A DNA stretch of 64,000 nucleotides from Flavobacterium noncentrifugens (lineage in GTDB: Bacteria > Bacteroidota > Bacteroidia > Flavobacteriales > Flavobacteriaceae): positions 344,183-408,182 of the forward strand of contig NZ_FNEZ01000003.1 in the NCBI RefSeq assembly GCF_900100375.1, given 5' to 3'. Positions 1-9,166 of the stretch are shown in pieces. Within the stretch, counting starts at the first letter, position 1. The number at the start of each line of letters is the position of its first letter. Position numbers and translations under genes: made by a program. The notes under the pieces are model-generated. The model saw only the letters and a list, made by a program, of their open reading frames with translations. It ran no database searches and was not told where the DNA came from.

Positions 1-919
1 CGATCCAAAGATTTTTGTCAGCATCTTCAAATAATGAAAGCGCTGTATTGTTGCTCAGGCCGCGGTTTTGCGTCAGATGGTATTTAATTTTTCCGTCTTT
101 GGTAAGGATGAAAACGCCATTTGAAACGGTACCAAGCGCGTAACTTCCGTCAGATAAGAATTCGCTGCTGTAAATGCTGCTCGCCGCAAGTTCTGATTCG
201 GCTTCGGTAGCAAATTTGGACAAACTTCCGTTGATCAACTTGTAGAATCCGCTGAGCTGCGTTTGGATCAGCAAACCTTCATCACTCGAAAATACGTTGA
301 CAATCTTACTGAATTTTAAAATCGGGTCATTTGAAACCAGTTTGCTTTTGCCATTTTCAATTTCAAAAAGTCCTTCATTGATTGTATGAAAATAGATCGA
401 ATTGTTGGCTCGAAAAGATTTCAGCACACCATTTTTCGGGGCAATGATGTTGAATTTCCCGGTTTTCGTATCGTAAATATAAATCCTGTCGAGCGACTGA
501 AAGATCACCCATTGGTCATAATTGACGATATTCCAGAATTGTTCGTCGTCCTGAATTTTATTTTTAATGGTTTTGCTAAGAGAAGTATATTTGAGTTGCC
601 CATTAGTTTGCCTGTTCCAAAAACCAAATTCCATGTAACAACCTGTATATATCTTGTTTTCGATTACTTTTACAGATCTGATAATGGTTTCGTTTGGAGA
701 CGGATACAACGTCCAGTTCGAGCCGTTAAATTCAAGCAATCCCTCATTATTGGCAAAAAACAAAAAATGATTGTCGTCCTGTGACATCATCCAGTTTTGA
801 TTTCCCGCTCCATACGTTGACGGACTGTATCTTACAATAGGCGGCAATTCCTGGGAAAATCCAAAAAAAAATGTCAAGAAAAGTGAAAAAGTATATAAGA
901 ATCGTATTTTTTTTTGCAT
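1..919 (-). CDS. Beta-propeller sensor/regulator, N-terminal part (cut by window edge)
   Basis: The gene runs off the left edge, so only about 306 N-terminal codons are visible. It opens with a signal peptide (MQKKIRFLYTFSLFLTFFFGFSQ) and continues into repeats typical of the two-component regulator propeller, for example the RGLSNNTALSLFEDADKNLW block next to the window edge and the earlier ANNEGLLEFNGSNWTLYPSP block. In Flavobacteriaceae this N-terminus usually belongs to a membrane-anchored sensor with a propeller, a Y_Y_Y domain, one membrane span and a LuxR-type helix-turn-helix or a kinase. Which output domain is present cannot be seen. It is separated from the next leftward gene by a strong hairpin terminator, so it is probably transcribed alone. 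Confidence 0.75.
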   Translation of the reverse strand, partial: MQKKIRFLYTFSLFLTFFFGFSQELPPIVRYSPSTYGAGNQNWMMSQDDNHFLFFANNEGLLEFNGSNWTLYPSPNETIIRSVKVIENKIYTGCYMEFGFWNRQTNGQLKYTSLSKTIKNKIQDDEQFWNIVNYDQWVIFQSLDRIYIYDTKTGKFNIIAPKNGVLKSFRANNSIYFHTINEGLFEIENGKSKLVSNDPILKFSKIVNVFSSDEGLLIQTQLSGFYKLINGSLSKFATEAESELAASSIYSSEFLSDGSYALGTVSNGVFILTKDGKIKYHLTQNRGLSNNTALSLFEDADKNLWI

Positions 920-1001
920 GTGAAGACGTTGGTAACAGATGATTTTGAAGCTAAAGGTAGCGATATTTGATTTACAAAAACAACTGCAATTTTTTCAAAC
1001 A

Positions 1002-1037
1002 AAAAAAGCACGTTTCCATTAAAAAACGTGCTTTTTT
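1002..1037 (-). terminator. Rho-independent terminator, possibly bidirectional
   Basis: Perfect 14-base inverted repeat AAAAAAGCACGTTT / AAACGTGCTTTTTT with an 8-base loop. It lies just past the stop of the T9SS protein gene and ends in a T run on the minus strand. Confidence 0.85.
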
Positions 1038-1054
1038 AACTAACTCAACTTAAT

Positions 1055-1897
1055 TCAATTCTTAACAATTCTTGTGGTTTTGGTTTTTCCGGCTATGGTT
1101 GATTTTACAATGTAAATTCCGTTTTGAAGGTTTGAAATATTAACATTTACTAAAGAAGCCGATGGATTTCTTGACATGATTTCCTGACCTAAGATGTTAT
1201 AAACAGCGATATTCTCAATATTTTTTGCCGCTTGGATTGTGATGTTATCCGATGCTGGGTTCGGGAAAATTTCAAAGTTTTCATTTGAAAATTGACTCAC
1301 GGCTAAAGCTGCCGGAATTACCCTTGCATTGCCAAGTTCATCCGCATGTGCTGGATTTCCATTTAAACCAGTAACAGAAAAACCGTATTGTACCAGCAAA
1401 CCTGCAGGAATATTTGGAGCTGTAATTGAGAAAGTTTGCCCAGCGACAAGCGGCGTTGTAACAAGCACATCTGTAGAGTAGCCATTTGCAGGGTTCAGTC
1501 CTTTTATAAATGCGATGACCGTATAACCCGAAGCAAAGGAATTGCTCTCAACTGTAGCAGTAAATGTCAGTGTCTGGCCTGCAAGTGCAGCATTTTCAAC
1601 GAAAGTGTTTCCTTCGAAGGTTTTATTACCCAGTTCGCCATTCGACCAGTAAGGATCTGAAGCATTGTACGTATTAAAATTCGGATAAAGCGTGACTGAA
1701 ATAGGATCGACTACTGATTTCAAATCTGCCAATGCCCAACCGTTTCCAAATTGGTAGGCACCATTGTCAAAAATATTGGCATAACCTATCCAGGCTGCAC
1801 TGCCATCGACAGTAACAGTCGTTTGTGCATTGCTGTGAGGCGCAAATGCAAAAATGCAAACAGCAAGCATTGCAACAGCATGTAATTTTGTTTTCAT
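1055..1897 (-). CDS. T9SS type A sorting-domain secreted protein
   Basis: 280 residues. A clear signal peptide (MKTKLHAVAMLAVCIFAFAPHSNA, then Q) is followed by a beta-rich domain of about 170 residues and a C-terminal T9SS sorting domain beginning near FEIFPNPASDNITIQ and ending KTTRIVKN. The protein is therefore expected to cross the outer membrane by the type IX system and be released or attached at the surface. The middle domain (VDGSAAWIGYANIFDNGAYQ, FGNGWALADLK) resembles a jelly-roll module often appended to Bacteroidota carbohydrate-active secreted proteins; that is recall, not a search result. No catalytic motif was recognised. The gene stands alone between a terminator and uvrA. Confidence 0.8.
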   Translation of the reverse strand: MKTKLHAVAMLAVCIFAFAPHSNAQTTVTVDGSAAWIGYANIFDNGAYQFGNGWALADLKSVVDPISVTLYPNFNTYNASDPYWSNGELGNKTFEGNTFVENAALAGQTLTFTATVESNSFASGYTVIAFIKGLNPANGYSTDVLVTTPLVAGQTFSITAPNIPAGLLVQYGFSVTGLNGNPAHADELGNARVIPAALAVSQFSNENFEIFPNPASDNITIQAAKNIENIAVYNILGQEIMSRNPSASLVNVNISNLQNGIYIVKSTIAGKTKTTRIVKN

Positions 1898-1928
1898 AAT
1901 GATAAAGATTTAAGTTAGTAATGTTTGT

Positions 1929-1961
1929 TAAAAGTATTTGATTTTTAAACGTTTGGTTCAA
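1929..1961 (-). promoter_or_regulatory. Candidate Bacteroidota promoter for the T9SS protein gene
   Basis: On the minus strand TTG, 22 bases, then TACTTTTA (one mismatch to TAnnTTTG). It lies 32 bases before the start codon. Confidence 0.4.
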
Positions 1962-2265
1962 AACAGCATTATATAGAAACTATACATTAATCAAAAAGAT
2001 ATTTATTAACTTAATAATGTATGAAAATAGCAATAAATACAAAGCTTTTTTGTCAATTTTGTTTTTATGATATTCTTATTAAAATTCAAATACAACGGTT
2101 TCGTTGTGGTAATGTATAGGTAAAAACAAGTCTTCATCTGACATAAAATGTCTTTTAAAATCTTAAAAGACCTTTTATGATTTATACATAAGACCTGAAT
2201 GTTAAAATAAATCTAAATGAACCCTGCGAAGGGTTGCATTATCCTAAAGGATACCGATATTTAAT

Positions 2266-2273
2266 TACCTTTG
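2266..2273 (+). promoter_or_regulatory. -7 promoter element of uvrA
   Basis: TACCTTTG matches TAnnTTTG exactly and lies 20 bases before the uvrA start. No TTG is found at the expected distance, so the -33 element is weak or absent. The rest of the 395-base intergenic stretch from 1898 is AT-rich with no other feature recognised. Confidence 0.5.
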
Positions 2274-2292
2274 CACACATTATTTTCCTGCT

Positions 2293-5082
2293 ATGAAAAC
2301 CACAGATATTTCGACTTTAGAACCTAAAAAAAACATCATCATCAAAGGCGCTCAGGTACACAACCTTAAAAACCTCGATGTTGCCATTCCAAGAAACAAA
2401 CTTGTAGTCATTACCGGACTTTCAGGTTCGGGGAAATCATCCTTGGCTTTTGATACTTTATATGCCGAAGGCCAGCGTCGTTATGTTGAAAGTTTGTCTT
2501 CGTATGCCAGGCAGTTTTTGGGCCGTTTGGACAAACCGAAAGTCGAATACATCAAAGGTATTGCGCCGGCAATAGCCATCGAGCAAAAAGTCAATACGAC
2601 CAATGCGCGTTCGACTGTTGGAACATCTACCGAAATTTATGACTACCTGAAATTATTGTATGCCAGAATTGGAAAGACTTTTTCTCCGGTTTCAGGCCGC
2701 GAAGTCAAAAAAGATACGGTTTCCGATGTCATCAACGATGTCAAAACTTTTGAGCCGGATAGCAAATGGATGCTCCTTGCACCAGTTTACCCTGAAAAAG
2801 ACAGATCCATCGAAGAAAAACTAAAAGTGCTGCTGCAACAAGGTTTTTCAAGGATTTTTGTTAAAGGTGAAACGATTCGCCTGGACGAACTTGAATCTGT
2901 GAAATTACCGAAAAAAGATATTTTTCTGGTCATTGACAGGATTGTTGTAAAAGACGAAGAAGAATTTTTCAACCGCCTTTCAGATGCCATACAAACTGCT
3001 TTTTTTGAAGGAAAAGGCATTTGTTATTTACAGGAACTAAATTCCGAAAAACGCTACTCTTACAGCAATAAATTCGAATTAGACGACATTACGTTCCTCG
3101 AGCCGAACGTGCATTTGTTCAGCTTCAACAATCCATACGGCGCCTGCCCGGTTTGCGAAGGTTACGGAAATATCATCGGTATCGATGAAGAACTCGTCAT
3201 TCCAAACACCGCCTTATCGATTTATGAAAACGCGCTTTATCCGTGGCGCGGTGAAAGCATGGGCTGGTATCGTGAAGAATTGGTCAAAAATGCATACAAA
3301 TTTGATTTTCCGATCCACAAGCCGTATTTTGAATTGTCGAATGAGCAAAAAGAAATCGTATGGACGGGAAACGAATATTTTCAGGGCCTAAATGCCTTTT
3401 TCAAAGAGCTCGAAGAAAAAAACTATAAGATCCAAAACCGTGTGATGCTGTCGCGTTACCGCGGAAAAACGAAATGTTACTCGTGTAAAGGCAAACGGCT
3501 CAGGATTGAAGCATCTTATGTAAAAATTGGTGGAAAAACCATTTCTGACCTTGTTGATTTACCAATTAAAAATCTTGTCGCCTTTTTTAAAGCACTCGAA
3601 TTAAACGAATTTGACACCAAAGTTGCCAAAAGATTGTTGCTCGAAATCAACAACCGCTTGCGTTTTCTAGATGAAGTCGGATTGAGTTATTTAACATTAA
3701 ACCGAAATTCTGCTTCACTTTCAGGCGGAGAATCCCAAAGAATCAACCTTGCCACTTCTCTTGGAAGCAGTTTGGTAGGGTCGATGTACATTCTCGATGA
3801 GCCAAGCATCGGATTGCATCCAAAAGATACCGAAAGACTGATCAATGTCCTGATTTCACTCCGCAATCTCGGAAATACCGTCATTGTGGTCGAACACGAC
3901 GAAGACATCATGAAAGCGGCCGATATGATTATCGACATTGGCCCCGAAGCCGGAACTTACGGCGGAAATCTCGTCGCTCAGGGCACATTTGAAGAAATCC
4001 TGAAGTCCGATTCCCTAACGGCGAAATACCTGAATGGCGAAATGGAAATTAAAGTCCCAAAAAGCCGCAGAAAATGGAGTCAATACATTGAAATCCTCGG
4101 TGCGCGTGAAAACAACCTGCAAAACGTTGACGTTAAATTTCCATTGGAAGTTCTCACTGTGATCACGGGCGTTTCAGGAAGCGGAAAAAGTACGCTCGTC
4201 AAAAAGATCCTGTTTCCGGCAATGCAGAAAAAGATCGAAGGCGTGGGTGAAAAAGCCGGACAATTTACCGACATGCGCGGCTATTACCATAAAATCCAGC
4301 ACATTGAATATGTCGACCAGAACCCGATCGGAAGAAGTTCGCGTTCCAATCCGGTGACTTACATCAAAGCGTATGACGATATCCGTGATTTGTTTGCGAA
4401 AGAAAAACTGTCGAAAATCCGAGGTTATTTACCAAAGCATTTCTCTTTTAATGTCGATGGCGGACGCTGCGAAACCTGTAAAGGCGAAGGCTCTATCAAT
4501 GTTGAAATGGTTTTTATGGCCGATGTCCAACTGCCTTGCGACACCTGTAACGGAAAACGGTTCAAAAAAGAAATCCTCGAAATTTACTTTGAAGGCAAAA
4601 ACATCGATGACATTTTAACGATGACGATCGATGATGCGGTCGCATTCTTTTCTGCTGCAAAGCAAACGAAGATCATGCAGAAATTGCAGCCATTGCAGGA
4701 TGTCGGACTAGGATATGTGCAATTGGGGCAATCGTCTTCTACCCTTTCGGGCGGCGAAGCGCAAAGAATCAAACTCGCATCGTTCCTTGTAAAAGGCGTC
4801 ACCAAAGAGAAAGCATTGTTTGTTTTTGACGAACCAACGACAGGATTGCATTTCCACGACATCAAAAAATTGCTGGCTTCATTTGATGCATTGATCGACA
4901 AAGGCCATTCGATTATCGTAATTGAGCACAATCTTGACCTGATCAAATGCGCCGATTACATTATCGATCTTGGGCCGGAAGGCGGCGAAAATGGCGGAAA
5001 GATTTTAGCTGTCGGAACGCCTGAGGAAATCGTAAAAAACAAAGCTTCGGTTACTGTGAAATACCTGAAAGAGAAATTGTAA
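2293..5082 (+). CDS. uvrA: Excinuclease ABC subunit A (UvrA), variant lacking one zinc Cys pair
   Basis: 929 residues, the usual UvrA length. It is the damage-recognition ATPase of nucleotide excision repair. Two ABC modules are complete: Walker [10 protein letters not shown] (residues 42-50) and GVSGSGKST (from about 626), signature loops SGGES (about 477) and LSGGEAQ (about 817), and Walker B regions [10 protein letters not shown] and [10 protein letters not shown]. The large C-terminal zinc module is intact (CETC and CDTC). The smaller zinc module keeps CPVC, but the partner CxxC before LEPN is replaced by KFELDDITF. Bacteroidota often carry more than one UvrA paralog, so this may be the secondary copy; another uvrA elsewhere in the genome would settle that. 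It has its own -7 element and no co-directional neighbour. Confidence 0.93.
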   Translation: MKTTDISTLEPKKNIIIKGAQVHNLKNLDVAIPRNKLVVITGLSGSGKSSLAFDTLYAEGQRRYVESLSSYARQFLGRLDKPKVEYIKGIAPAIAIEQKVNTTNARSTVGTSTEIYDYLKLLYARIGKTFSPVSGREVKKDTVSDVINDVKTFEPDSKWMLLAPVYPEKDRSIEEKLKVLLQQGFSRIFVKGETIRLDELESVKLPKKDIFLVIDRIVVKDEEEFFNRLSDAIQTAFFEGKGICYLQELNSEKRYSYSNKFELDDITFLEPNVHLFSFNNPYGACPVCEGYGNIIGIDEELVIPNTALSIYENALYPWRGESMGWYREELVKNAYKFDFPIHKPYFELSNEQKEIVWTGNEYFQGLNAFFKELEEKNYKIQNRVMLSRYRGKTKCYSCKGKRLRIEASYVKIGGKTISDLVDLPIKNLVAFFKALELNEFDTKVAKRLLLEINNRLRFLDEVGLSYLTLNRNSASLSGGESQRINLATSLGSSLVGSMYILDEPSIGLHPKDTERLINVLISLRNLGNTVIVVEHDEDIMKAADMIIDIGPEAGTYGGNLVAQGTFEEILKSDSLTAKYLNGEMEIKVPKSRRKWSQYIEILGARENNLQNVDVKFPLEVLTVITGVSGSGKSTLVKKILFPAMQKKIEGVGEKAGQFTDMRGYYHKIQHIEYVDQNPIGRSSRSNPVTYIKAYDDIRDLFAKEKLSKIRGYLPKHFSFNVDGGRCETCKGEGSINVEMVFMADVQLPCDTCNGKRFKKEILEIYFEGKNIDDILTMTIDDAVAFFSAAKQTKIMQKLQPLQDVGLGYVQLGQSSSTLSGGEAQRIKLASFLVKGVTKEKALFVFDEPTTGLHFHDIKKLLASFDALIDKGHSIIVIEHNLDLIKCADYIIDLGPEGGENGGKILAVGTPEEIVKNKASVTVKYLKEKL

Positions 5083-6272
5083 TCAATCGATAATGATCTT
5101 CTTCGTGACTTCTTTATCGGATGTTTTGATCACCGCAAGGTAAATGCCTTTCGGCAGATCGGAAACAAAGACATTTTCAATCAGTTTTGAATTAGCAAAT
5201 GATTTTTGAAGCGCGATTTTCCCGTTCATGTCAACCAACTTAAAAGTGTAATTCACAGATTTTAAAATGCCTTTGTTGATATGCAGCGAATTTTTGGTCG
5301 GATTCGGATAAAAGCGCACCTGGAAATCCGAATCAAAACCGGAAGTTTTTAAAGTTGCCGTCGATCCTTTTGCAAAATGCAATGTTGCGCCAACTGCACC
5401 TTTTGCCACATTCCAAACATAAACCGGATCCATATTGACCAAAAGATCGTTGGAAGTATGTTTATACGGCGTTTCGTTTTTCTCGAAAATCCCGCAAATA
5501 ATTTCGCCATTGCTTTGAAACGACATATAATCTGAAGTATAAGCACGGTCTAAAAACGTATCAAGCGGCGAATACAATCCGTAACAGGCAATTAATTGGT
5601 TCGTATATGAATTCGACTGTGAATTATTCGCTGTTGGCGTGCTAGTATCGCGTTCGCAGGTAATCGTATTGTTGGTTTCCCCCGCAACGCCGCCCACTTC
5701 GTCAATGTTCAGCAACACGCGAATGTCCATTTTTGGCATGGTCGCATTGACAACATTGGCCACATAAGCCGCGCTGCCTTTTAAACCGTCTTCTTCTCCG
5801 CTGAAATTGATGAATTTGATTGAATATGCTGTCGGTAGATTTTGCAGCAAACGTGCTATTTCTAAAATCGTTACGACACCGCTTCCGTTATCGTTCGTTC
5901 CGGTTCCGGTAACCGAATCATAATGTCCGTCGACAATTACGAATGTATTCGGATATAAAGTCCCAATTTTTGTCAGTGACAGGTTTTTGCAGGTCGATCC
6001 TGAATAACTATAAGAATCTTCCTGCATCTGGCTCGTCGAATAACCGTAACTCAAATATTTATTTTTAAGCCATTCCAGCGTATTTTGCAATGCTTCTGTT
6101 CCGCGGTATTTCACACCCAATTGTTCATATTCCCGAAGATTGTTCAGTATATTTTCCTGAGAGCAGTTTTCGACTATCGCACCATAAGCAGGAACAACGT
6201 TTGGCTTTGACCCATACTGAACAAGCATAAAAAGCCAAAAACGAACAACGTTTTTACTTCGAAAATTTTCAT
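5083..6272 (-). pseudogene. M28 family metallopeptidase with T9SS domain; frameshift in signal peptide
   Basis: The main open frame (381 codons from an internal ATG at 6228) encodes a zinc aminopeptidase-like M28 domain. Metal and catalytic motifs are visible: VDGHYDS, NDNGSGVVT, FSGEEDG and YKHTSNDLL. A C-terminal sorting domain follows (VRFYPNPTKNS to VTKKIIID). That frame begins without a signal peptide. A good ATG at 6272 in another frame encodes a textbook signal peptide, MKIFEVKTLFVFGFLCLFSM then GQSQ, but it reaches a stop after 33 codons. The two frames join if about one base is gained or two lost near 6200. This is either a real inactivating frameshift or a sequencing indel. It follows the neighbouring secreted-protein gene by 18 bases, in the same operon. 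Confidence 0.7.
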
Positions 6273-6290
6273 AATGCGTGGCATTTAAAT

Positions 6291-6737
6291 CTAATCATTT
6301 ACCGCTTCTTCAGATTTGATATTAAAGATAAAGATTTTGACATAACGCTTTTCATTGCTTTCATAAGAATACGTAAAAGTCTTTTTCGCCGGGTCTAAAA
6401 CGAGTTTTCCACGTGCTGTTTTCGAACGCATGATCCAGGTTGATATGCCTTTTTCATCAACAACATACGAAATGATCGAACCGTGATAGGTGCGCACTTT
6501 TCCGTCGTCAACCAGGCTGATTACTATATAGCCATTGGTTTTTGAACCGATTTCACGAATGTTGATCAGTGAATTTTCGAATTCGGTGTCACGCAGGTCG
6601 TAAGCGTCTTTTTCCTCATTCCAAACATAAAACATGCGGCTGTCCGAATCATATTTCATCTGGCTGTTCATCGGCGTAGGCTGTGCCGTTGCCAATTTGC
6701 TGATCAAAAGCAATAAGAAGAATAATCTGTATTTCAT
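6291..6737 (-). CDS. Secreted protein of unknown function
   Basis: 148 residues from the ATG chosen here; an in-frame ATG four codons earlier is less likely because MKYRLFFLLLLISKLATA then Q forms a clean signal peptide. The mature part contains beta-rich stretches such as MFYVWNEEKDAYDL and GYIVISLVDDGKVRTYHGS, and no catalytic motif I recognise. Similar short periplasmic proteins are widespread in Flavobacteriaceae. It is the first gene of a two-gene operon with the M28 peptidase and has a good promoter directly upstream. Function unknown. Confidence 0.75.
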   Translation of the reverse strand: MKYRLFFLLLLISKLATAQPTPMNSQMKYDSDSRMFYVWNEEKDAYDLRDTEFENSLINIREIGSKTNGYIVISLVDDGKVRTYHGSIISYVVDEKGISTWIMRSKTARGKLVLDPAKKTFTYSYESNEKRYVKIFIFNIKSEEAVND

Positions 6738-6757
6738 TTCTGGGGGCAATTTGCGTC

Positions 6758-6786
6758 CAAAAGTACAAAATCAAAATAGATCTCAA
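6758..6786 (-). promoter_or_regulatory. Bacteroidota-type promoter for the secreted protein / M28 operon
   Basis: Minus-strand TTG, 18 bases, TACTTTTG: both elements match consensus. The -7 element is 21 bases before the ATG at 6737 and supports that start. Confidence 0.6.
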
Positions 6787-6900
6787 AAAAATTTAAAAAA
6801 ATGACCACGTTAATTTTTTCATAACATAAATCACTGGTAAATAATCGTTTAAAAACAAATCTGAAAAAACTTATCAAAGTCATTAACTAAATATTACTTT

Positions 6901-6919
6901 TTGGCACGCTACTTGGAAA
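6901..6919 (+). promoter_or_regulatory. Sigma-54-like promoter
   Basis: TTGGCACGCTACTTGGAAA matches the -24/-12 consensus (TGGCACG, then TTGC) except for one base: GG, 10 bases, GG instead of GC. It lies 53 bases before the downstream ATG on the same strand. Experimental support is lacking. Confidence 0.45.
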
Positions 6920-6971
6920 CGCAAAACCAAACCGGAAAAGTTCCGGCATCAAAATCCCAATACCATTGATT

Positions 6972-7517
6972 ATGAAAAAAATTACTTTTTTAGCAGCTGT
7001 ACTTTTTGCTTTCGCAGGTACCGCAAACGCATCAGGAATAATCAATTTTTCTGATGGTTTTACAAAAACACGTTTCAGCGCCGACGAGCCAATCGTGTTT
7101 ACCGAAAGAGGAATCGAATTTTACATTTTTCCAAATGGCGAATTCGACTTCAACACCGTAGAAACCTCAGGTTCAGGAACCGTTTATAAAAACGGCAGGC
7201 GAAACAACACTTACGCAACGCCAACCGGAACCAGGATCGAACATGATGCCGCCGGAAGAATCAGAAGAATCGGAAACGTTTTCATGAATTACGACAGCAA
7301 CAACAGGATCAAAAGAATCGGAAGCGTATATATGTCTTACAACCGTTTCGCGCTCACGCAAGTTGGAAATCTAAGGATTTTATACAACAGAAACGGCCAG
7401 ATCATCAATATGATTGGAAATGTAAAATACGAACATTCAAATGCGTACAGTTACGGAAATGGATACAACAACGATAGTCAGGACGACGATCAAACGTATT
7501 ACAAAGCAGGAAAATAA
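6972..7517 (+). CDS. Secreted repeat protein of unknown function
   Basis: 181 residues from the ATG chosen; the frame extends two codons further to a TTG that is less plausible. The signal peptide is MKKITFLAAVLFAFAGTANA. The central part carries three or four degenerate repeats of about 18-20 residues around R-x-G-x-V/L-x-x-x-Y: RIGNVFMNYDSNNRIK, RIGSVYMSYNRF, QVGNLRILYNRNGQII, MIGNVKYEH. This suggests a small repetitive beta structure. It stands alone, with a sigma-54-like site upstream and a strong terminator downstream. I do not recognise a function. Confidence 0.75.
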   Translation: MKKITFLAAVLFAFAGTANASGIINFSDGFTKTRFSADEPIVFTERGIEFYIFPNGEFDFNTVETSGSGTVYKNGRRNNTYATPTGTRIEHDAAGRIRRIGNVFMNYDSNNRIKRIGSVYMSYNRFALTQVGNLRILYNRNGQIINMIGNVKYEHSNAYSYGNGYNNDSQDDDQTYYKAGK

Positions 7518-7552
7518 TTAGAAGTTGGGTTAAATTGGTTGTTGGTTTTTGT

Positions 7553-7590
7553 GAAGCTCCGGAGAATTTTTCTTCGGAGCTTCTTTTTTT
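7553..7590 (+). terminator. Rho-independent terminator
   Basis: GAAGCTCCG / CGGAGCTTC 9-base stem with a 13-base loop, followed by a run of seven T. It is 35 bases after the stop of the repeat protein gene. Confidence 0.85.
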
Positions 7591-7594
7591 CAGG

Positions 7595-7702
7595 AGCTAT
7601 TCCTGCTATCCACTGCACCCGAGCGAAGCGAACTGGCGAAGCAATCTTTTTATTTATTCGTACCTCACAAAATAAAAAGGATTTTCGTTTCTATCAGGGC
7701 TA
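7595..7702. repeat. Interspersed hairpin repeat, copy 1
   Basis: Begins AGCTATTCCTGCTATCC and ends ATCAGGGCTA, with an inner imperfect inverted repeat (ATCTTTTTATTT against AAATAAAAAGGAT). A second copy with the same ends but a different centre lies at 17646-17721. The right end provides the stop codon of the flippase gene. I recall repeats with these ends scattered through Flavobacterium genomes. Confidence 0.6.
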
Positions 7703-9166
7703 GGGCATTTTCACACGTTTCAGCATCGTTCTAACGATCACGTTCAGTTCTTCCGAAACTGCCAGTCTGTAATTCGCTACCACATAAAAAACCGTGATCA
7801 AACCCGATTTCAAAGCGATATTCACGATCGGATGAAACGGGAAATCCCAAAAGTAAAAAACCACAAAACACACCGAAATTATCCCGAAAGACTGCACCGT
7901 TTTATTGGTAAACGGATACAAATCCATATTCCGAACCACAAACAACAATTTAATCGTATTGTAAACCAAAACCGAAAGCAAAGTCGCCAAAGCCGCACCT
8001 TCAATGCCGTAAAGCGGAATAAAAACCATATTCAGCACGATCATCAAAAAAACCAGCAGCAATCCAAACAGTAAAACCGAACGGTAATACCTCGAATTGA
8101 AAATGATCGCGTTGTTGTTTCCCAAAATCACATCATAAAACTTCGACAGCCCAATCATAAAAACCACTGCAATTCCGCCGCTGTAATCTTTCGGGATTAG
8201 ATGGTACATTTCCTTGATATTCAGGAAAATGTACAACATCACCAATCCGCCGATCACCTGTAAATTGATGGCACTTTTTTTATACAGATCGTTGAGTTCA
8301 TCGTGTTTTCCCTGCGCCATCAGTTTGGCCGTGATCGGATAAATGATCTGCGTCATTGCGCGGCTTGGAACGGCAATGACCGTCGCAATGAAAATCGCCA
8401 CCGAATACAACGCATTGTCGCTGATATTTCTATAGGCCGGAATCATCACTTTGTCAAAATCCAATAACATCACAGCCACACTTCCCGACAAAATAATGAA
8501 CATCGAATACCCAAAAATTGATTTCACATTGTGCGGAACCACAAACCGAAACACCGGCATTTTCACGTAAACGGCGTAAATCTGCATCGCAACAAGCTGC
8601 AACAAATACGCAACAGCGACGGCATAAACAAAGGCCGTTTTAGAAATCCATCCGAAATAAACCGCAAAAAGCAACACCATGATCGTCACGCGAACGACGA
8701 CTTCACTAATAAAATTCCCAAACACAGATTGCATGTGGACTTTCACCCATGCATAAAAAATCTCAAAATAACCCATGCAAAACCCAACAACCGGAATCAG
8801 CCATAAAAACGACCGCAGCATCGGGTTTTCCTTTGCCAGAAAATCGGAAATTGGCTGTTCAAAGAAAAAAATAATCCCCAAAAGCGGAATGATAAATGCC
8901 AGCGGCATCACCAGCATAAACGTCAAAAATTCCTCGCGTTCTTTCTCATCTTTGCAATGTGCATAAAAACGAATTAAAGTATTGTGTACGCCAAAAGCCA
9001 TCAGCGGCATCAAGATATTCGCCGCCGAAAGTACATAAGCGACCACCCCATAATGCAGTTTGCCAAGAAAATTCGTGTATAGAAAAAGTGCATTGACCGC
9101 GCCTATCCCAAATCCGAAGAACGTAATGATCGTATTTTTGATCGACTGGCTCTGAACAATACCCAT
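7700..9166 (-). CDS. Polysaccharide/lipid-linked oligosaccharide flippase (MOP superfamily)
   Basis: 488 residues, almost entirely hydrophobic with 12-14 predicted membrane spans. The N-terminus (SIKNTIITFFGFGIGAVNAL) and central segments resemble the Wzx/polysaccharide-biosynthesis branch of the MOP transporters, which move lipid-linked sugars across the inner membrane. Its start overlaps the stop of the upstream glycosyltransferase by one base (TAATG), so translation is probably coupled. It is the last gene of the YfhO-like / glycosyltransferase / flippase operon, which points to a surface glycan or glycoprotein-sugar pathway. The stop codon lies inside an interspersed repeat, so the C-terminus may be slightly altered relative to relatives. 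The exact substrate cannot be told. Confidence 0.85.
   Translation of the reverse strand: MGIVQSQSIKNTIITFFGFGIGAVNALFLYTNFLGKLHYGVVAYVLSAANILMPLMAFGVHNTLIRFYAHCKDEKEREEFLTFMLVMPLAFIIPLLGIIFFFEQPISDFLAKENPMLRSFLWLIPVVGFCMGYFEIFYAWVKVHMQSVFGNFISEVVVRVTIMVLLFAVYFGWISKTAFVYAVAVAYLLQLVAMQIYAVYVKMPVFRFVVPHNVKSIFGYSMFIILSGSVAVMLLDFDKVMIPAYRNISDNALYSVAIFIATVIAVPSRAMTQIIYPITAKLMAQGKHDELNDLYKKSAINLQVIGGLVMLYIFLNIKEMYHLIPKDYSGGIAVVFMIGLSKFYDVILGNNNAIIFNSRYYRSVLLFGLLLVFLMIVLNMVFIPLYGIEGAALATLLSVLVYNTIKLLFVVRNMDLYPFTNKTVQSFGIISVCFVVFYFWDFPFHPIVNIALKSGLITVFYVVANYRLAVSEELNVIVRTMLKRVKMP

Noticed and set aside
386..784. Plus-strand open frame of 132 codons
   Set aside because: It lies antisense within the beta-propeller gene, which has a continuous minus-strand frame with signal peptide and propeller repeats.
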